A stretch of DNA of 64,000 bases, from NCBI GenBank assembly GCA_038277395.1, contig CM076193.1:92395583-92459582 (forward strand). The letters run 5' to 3'. Positions 59,223 to 64,000 of this stretch are shown piece by piece. The stretch is from Dryocosmus kuriphilus. Lineage: Eukaryota > Arthropoda > Insecta > Hymenoptera > Cynipidae. The position numbers and the translations under genes are program-made. Numbering within the stretch: the stretch's first letter is position 1; the number at the start of each line of letters is the position of its first letter. Under the pieces are notes generated by a model that saw only the letters and a program-made list of their open reading frames with translations, searched no databases and was not told where the DNA came from.

Positions 59223-59703
59223 TTCTAGAATTGTCTACAGGTTCAGACGCGTCTGCAATTAAACGTTTTTCAAACGTAAATGTATTGCGTTGTTTAATGA
59301 GATCATCCCATATATTTTCTAGAAGCTAATGGAGAGAGGGAGAGAGAAATTTATTCACCTCTTTATTTTAAAAAGTTCTAGAAGGTTCTACACGCGTCAG
59401 ATGCGTCTGCGATTAAACGTTTTGATACGTAGTTTAATGAGATCATCGAGAGAATTTCTAGAAGCTTATAGGGGTTAGAAGGGTCGGAGGGGGAAGGGGA
59501 GGTTGTTTTTTCATAAAATTTTCGTGTCTCGCAATTACGTAGTAAATGATATCATCGAGAATATTCTAGAAGGTTATGGGCGATTAGGGGCCGGAGGGGG
59601 AAGGGGAAGTTGTTTTCGACAATTTCGTGCTTAGTGACGTCACATCGAACATTCTAGAAGCTTAGCACGGACATTTACCACTACAGCTCTCGAAGTTCTA
59701 GAA
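59223..59703. promoter_or_regulatory. Cluster of seven TTCTAGAA words, possible heat-shock elements
   Basis: TTCTAGAA at 59223, 59317, 59376, 59456, 59564, 59652 and 59696. Three sites extend to alternating nGAAn/nTTCn arrays: TTCtaGAAggTTC (59376), GAAtaTTCtaGAAggTT (59559) and GAAcaTTCtaGAAgcTT (59647), which match the heat-shock factor consensus. The words are embedded in diverged units of about 110-135 bp that share AATGAGATCATC, so part of the recurrence is due to repetition. CTATATAC near 59740 could serve as a TATA box, but no coding sequence follows. Confidence 0.45.
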
Positions 59704-59774
59704 ACCCGGTAAGGTAGGAATTTGCATCCAGAACCGACCCTATATACCTACTTACGCGTCGTTCAAAAAATTGA

Positions 59775-60180
59775 TAGAAAGAAAATTTGTAGATCTTTTT
59801 GTGGTGAACAACTTTGCTTATTATAATTTTTTTCGTATCTTGCATATTTTAGCCGGAAAATGGATTTCTTTAATTTTGTGAAAACCGTTTTTGATGGTTT
59901 AAAACCATAACAACTTGTCAAAAATCACTGGTTAACGAACACGTCCTTTCTTTCTGCACCCTGAAGAAGTGTGCCAAAGCACAATCCAATCGATTAGTCC
60001 TTCGAAAGTTATCGCGACCACAGACGCCGACGACGACAACGACAGACAGACAGAGCCGTCGTAAAAACCGTTTTTTCGGATTCAGGGGGTCTCAAAACGT
60101 GGAGGTTTGATGAAATCTGCGAAAGTCAGTTTTCGCATAAAACTAATACCTCCTCATAGAGATGAGAATGTAAAAATTGC
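59775..60180. repeat. Dispersed repeat, copy 1
   Basis: Runs from TTTTTGTGGTG-AACTTTG through GGTTAACGAACACG, CACCCTGAAGAAG, AGCACAATCCAATC, CGAAAGTTATCG and AAAAACCG to GTTTTCGCATAAAACTA. The family resembles a common non-coding repeat of hymenopteran genomes as I remember it; no ORF. Confidence 0.6.
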
Positions 60181-60604
60181 ATTATTAAATCAAACTATGT
60201 AAAAAATGAAGAAATACACTTTTTTTTGTATACTTTACTCGACTTGGCAAGCGTTAAGAAACATGAGAGAATGCCGCCTGAGTACGGCAGATTTTTCAAT
60301 AACTTTGAATACCTTTATATTAACTTTATGATAGAGTAATTTTTTTTAATTTAAAAAAACTATTTATACGTTTCATGAATATAAACTATGCGTTTTGGAT
60401 CAAAAAATAGTTTTAAAGATAAATTTGTAAATCTTTGTTTAAGGGGAACAAATTTGCTTGTAAATTATTTTCTTCGCCGCACCTCGGATAGTTTTGCTTG
60501 TTTTGGTAAAGTGGACTTTGTTTGTATTGTTAATAAAATATATCAGGATATACCTCAAAAACTTCGCCGTTTGTTCAAAATAATTGATAGGAAAGGAAAA
60601 ATAA
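60181..60604. other. Unassigned sequence between dispersed repeats
   Basis: Contains partial echoes of the neighbouring repeat (for example GGAACAAATTTGCTTG-TTATTTT). An open stretch at 60388-60639 is not supported by any motif and overlaps the repeat. Confidence 0.4.
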
Positions 60605-61075
60605 TGTTTTTAATTTTTAGACCCGTTTTTGTGGTGTGATAACTTTGTTTATTATTATACTTTTTTTTTGTTCCTGGTTTGTCTTGCATCTTTTAGGTAG
60701 AAAATAATGGATTGTTATTAAATATTTTTTAATTTTGTGAGTGGAAGTGAAAACTGTTTTTTTTTAATGGATATAAAAACTCATAACTACTGGTGTCAAA
60801 AAAATCGCTGGTGGGGGTTGGTTAACGAACTCGCCTTTCTTTTTGCAGCACCCTGAAGAATTGAGCCAAAAGCACAATCCAATCCGATTAGGTCTCCTTC
60901 GAAAGTTTTCGTGACCCACAGCGGCCGACAACGACAACAGACAGACAAAGACAACCGGGCGTAAAAACCGTTTTTTTTCGATACAAGATGGTGGTCTCAA
61001 AAAACGTGGAGTTTGATGAAATTGCGAAAGTCCAGTTTTCGCATAAAACTATACCACCTCATTGAGATGATTGAA
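60605..61075. repeat. Dispersed repeat, copy 2, with many small insertions
   Basis: Same order of blocks as copy 1 (GGTTAACGAACTCG, CACCCTGAAGAATTG, AAAGCACAATCCAATC, AAAAACCG, TTTTCGCATAAAACTA) but with frequent one- or two-base additions, as in uncorrected long-read sequence. A further partial copy begins near 61110. Confidence 0.6.
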
Positions 61076-61263
61076 GTAAAAAATAGAAAGCACACGTTCT
61101 CTGAATATGTTTTAATTTTTAGACAATACTTGTGGTGTGTAAAACAATATTTTTTGTTGTTTCATTTTCTGTGGTGATATAAAGGAGATTGTCCTGGTTT
61201 GCCGACTCTTGCACTCTAAAGTGCATTATTCTAAAGAGTGACCATATTACCACCAAGATCAAC

Positions 61264-61288
61264 TCCCCCCCCCCCCCCCCCCTCCCCC
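61264..61288. repeat. C-homopolymer run
   Basis: About 20 C interrupted once by T, next to two copies of AGATCTAAACCGCATGAT (about 61310 and 61350). Length is probably unreliable. Confidence 0.8.
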
Positions 61289-61619
61289 GGAGAAGCAATC
61301 TTTGTATAGATCTAAACCGCATGATTCTGAAATTGGCTCTGTGTAACTAGATCTAAACCGCATGATCCCCCCGCCTTTTTTATAAAATCACACACGGATA
61401 TACGAATGGAACAACATATAATTGCCCATGTGAGAAGCAATTTGTGTAATTCCAACGCAATATAACACAAAATAATTATATGGAAAATAAAAATAAATCA
61501 TTGTAATCGGAAAACATTGAGAATGCTGAGTAAGGAATAACTGTTAAAAAGCACGCAATAGACCTTTTAATTTAAGAGGAGAAGCTTAGGCACCGCCATG
61601 ACACCCTGCTTAAAAAAAA

Positions 61620-62925
61620 AAAAACGTTAGAAACCGGAATGGAACCAGGTGGGTTCTACATGGGTCTAACTGGGCTTAACACTGACCTAACAGGGTTCTA
61701 CTGGGCACTCAGGAACATGTTTACGGAATTCTAACAGGGTCTAACAGGGTTCTACATGGGGATTTGGGTACCAGAAATTAATTATTATTTTCCTAATTGG
61801 GGACCTAAACAGGGTTCTAACAGGGTTCAGCGTGGGGGAGTTGGTACCAGAAATTAATTATTATTTTTCCTAACTGGGGACCTAACAGGGTCTACCTGGA
61901 ACCCATCTGCCGTATTTATATAAAAATTAATTTCCAATGTGCATCCCGGTCTCCTACAAGGGTGTTAGCGTGGTTCTACCTGCGGTTCTGTAAAACACAC
62001 GTATGGGTTTTCTAACAGGGTCTACATGGGTTCTTAAAGGGAAATGGATCGATAAATTTTCAATGTGCATTCCGGTCTCCTACAAGGGTGTAGCGTGGTT
62101 CCACCTGGGGTTCCGTAAAGCACATGTATGGGTTTCTAACAGGGTCTACATGGGTTGGTAAAGGGACATAAATCGATAAATATGTTTTCATGTGCATTCC
62201 GGTCCTCCTACAAAGGGTTGTAGCGTGGTTCTACTTGGGAACAGAAATTATAATTCTGGTTTTTTCTATGGTAGTTCAGGACAATTCCGCCAAGATCGTA
62301 GGGATTATTGTCTCACAATAGGAATCGATCGTCGGAGTTATAGTTAGCCACAATTTTTCACCATTGTTATATAGAAAAGATGTATACAATACATCTGTTT
62401 GATCGTCATCGATCCCTTTTTTGGTGCTTTCACAGCACATATATGTACTGGGTACAAGTGTTTTGATGAACCGGATAAGACACCCATGTAGAAACCAGGT
62501 AAAGATATTCCATGCTTAAAAATCCATTAGAGCCCAGATAGAACACCGATAGATCATGGGTTTTTTCTATGAGGGTAAACCAGGGGCTCCTATATGGATT
62601 TTTGCAACAGGGTTCTATCTGGGTTCTATATGGGAACGAAAATTTTATTCAACCTGGATTTCAACCAGGTCGTATCAGGCTCTAAGCAGGTTTGTCCCGT
62701 TTAGAACCCGTATGCACCCAGGTAGAACTCTTCTTAGACCAGATACGTCCTGTTTGACATCCAGGCAGAACCCATTTACAGAAAATTGTTCGTCCCACTT
62801 AGAACCCTTTTAGAACCCATGTGGAGGCTTGTTTGCAAAATCCAATATAGGACTCCAGGTTTACCTCTGGTAGAAACCCATGTTCTATCAGGGTTTGATC
62901 TGGGTTCTAAACGGTTTTTTTAAGC
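61620..62925. repeat. Minisatellite based on GGGTTCTA / TAGAACCC
   Basis: GGGTTCTAACAGGGTTCTAC and close variants recur throughout. Between 61900 and 62240 a ~120-bp higher unit (ATGTGCAT-CCGGTC-TCCTACAAGGGTGT-AGCGTGGTTC) is present about three times. From about 62660 onward the reverse orientation (AGAACCC) dominates, so the field folds back on itself. No coding. Confidence 0.8.
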
Positions 62926-63555
62926 AGGGCACTGAGAGCACATTGAATGTTTCGAGCCTATTTTCGTTAAAGATGTACACTATCATACCCAATTTCAATG
63001 TAAAACTAACTGAAAAAGATGTGCCGAGGTGCTGAATTACTGCATAAAAAAGATAGAAGAGAACACCATTTGTCACTTGAAAAGCTGGTTGAAGTGCAGG
63101 AAACATGTATCAAAGGAAAAAAGCAGCAACTTGTTGACCGGTATGTAGAATGCAGGTTATATTTTACATCGCATATTGTAGTCGCCTGGTCGGACTCGTT
63201 AAAAAAACTTTGTTTTTATATATAAAAGCGCAATTATCTTAGCGGATTAAAGAAATTAAAATAAAGCTTCATAAAGTGTTTCCAAAACATTCAGTGGAAA
63301 CTGAATTATAATAGCGGTCATTATAATTGGGTTGTCAATTTACAAATTCATGTAGATTTTGCAAAAATACCAGTAGTAGCAATATGTGGAATAATTGCTG
63401 AATTAATATCAACATGAACAGTAATTCTGATATTTGTATAGGGTTTCGTGTTGTGGAATTTTTTCAAAAAAAATGATTTAAATTGTAAAATACTCTATAG
63501 GCACGCGTTTCATATGCAACACTTAAAATTACTTCTTTCGCCGTCTCCAAATATA
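62926..63555. other. Unassigned AT-rich sequence
   Basis: No recognisable gene. Open stretches on both strands (62888-63106 minus, 63019-63225 plus) overlap each other and have no motifs. Confidence 0.4.
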
Positions 63556-63939
63556 TCCCAGTAAAAAAGAACGTATTGAGAAGAATTAAGGCTTTAACTC
63601 TTTTTCAATTTTGCTTTCTGATTCAACGAAAAAAAATCGATTTCGCATTGAGAAGAATTTAACAACATGGGGATCTAATACGTGATAAAGGTCAAGCCTA
63701 ATGAGAGAGAGTGTGAAAGAGAGAGAGGGGGGCGATGGGGGGGGGGGGGGGGTGGGGAGAATTCACTCTCTCGAATTGAGACGTATTGACCAGCATTTGA
63801 CGTGAATTCGATCACTTTGTGTCGAATTTGCACGAATTGCTAAATGGTTCCAATTCGAAATTATCGCAAAAGCGGGGATTCACGATGGCTCTTAGCACAT
63901 TCTTCCTCATTCTTTCCAATACGTTCTTTTTTACTGGGA
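63556..63939. mobile_element. 384-bp MITE with TA target duplication
   Basis: Left end TCCCAGTAAAAAAGAACG with TATTG following, right end its inverse, each bordered by TA. The ends match over at least 23 bp. The interior has a GA-rich and G-rich tract (63707-63755) and no ORF. Size, ends and TA target fit a Tc1/mariner-type MITE. Confidence 0.8.
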
Positions 63940-64000
63940 TAACAGAGTTTTTTAATTTTCACCTTGAAATTTTGTTGCTGGCTCCACTTTCTTTCTCCAC

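Noticed and set aside
60388..60639. 83-codon open stretch with basic peptide
   Set aside because: Overlaps a dispersed repeat, has no family resemblance, and lies in low-quality sequence.

Overview
This is nuclear DNA from an insect, most likely a hymenopteran. The evidence is R1-clade non-LTR retrotransposons, Tigger/pogo and mariner-type DNA transposons with spliceosomal introns, and very AT-rich mitochondrial ND1 fragments that read correctly only in the invertebrate mitochondrial code (TGA=Trp, AGA=Ser). Almost everything is repeat. The only plausible host coding sequence is a minus-strand acidic protein with a C2HC zinc finger (46275-47003; a frameshifted twin at 23599-24325). All assignments come from reading the sequence; no database search was run.

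Layout. 1-1207 is the decayed 3' part of a repetitive arthropod gene family. 1228-2060 is a DNA element with perfect 31-bp inverted ends. 3443-26119 and 26120-48796 are two tandem copies of one ~22.68-kb segment, differing almost only by homopolymer and microsatellite indels. Each copy carries, in order: part or all of a 5.3-kb palindrome (P1) holding mitochondrial ND1 fragments; a 5.2-kb palindrome (P2) built from two head-to-head copies of an intron-containing mariner-like element; a 2.0-kb Tigger element; several minisatellite fields; the zinc-finger ORF; and a 2-kb ORF1-only retroelement (element A). The junction cuts element A in copy 1 and P1 in copy 2.

47064-58177 is the most interesting part. 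It holds one nearly complete R1-clade retrotransposon (B, 50130-54982; ORF1, then ORF2 with endonuclease and reverse transcriptase) flanked by two copies of A (A' 47064-49090, A'' 55003-57131). A keeps a 5' UTR, ORF1 with two zinc knuckles, about 30 codons that look like the end of an ORF2, and a 3' UTR. A and B share an identical 23-nt 3' UTR block containing GCGAAAGC, a GNRA-type mini-hairpin. All three poly(A) tails join directly to (TCA)n. This suggests insertion into TCA microsatellites, with A a non-autonomous partner possibly mobilised by B-like enzymes. The flanks are duplicated over about 182 bp (A') and about 1.04 kb (B).

After a 500-N gap (58570-59069) the sequence is again repeat-rich: a field with seven TTCTAGAA motifs resembling heat-shock elements, two copies of a dispersed repeat, a minisatellite based on GGGTTCTA/TAGAACCC, and a 384-bp TA-flanked MITE. 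Base quality in about 60.2-62.9 kb looks poor.
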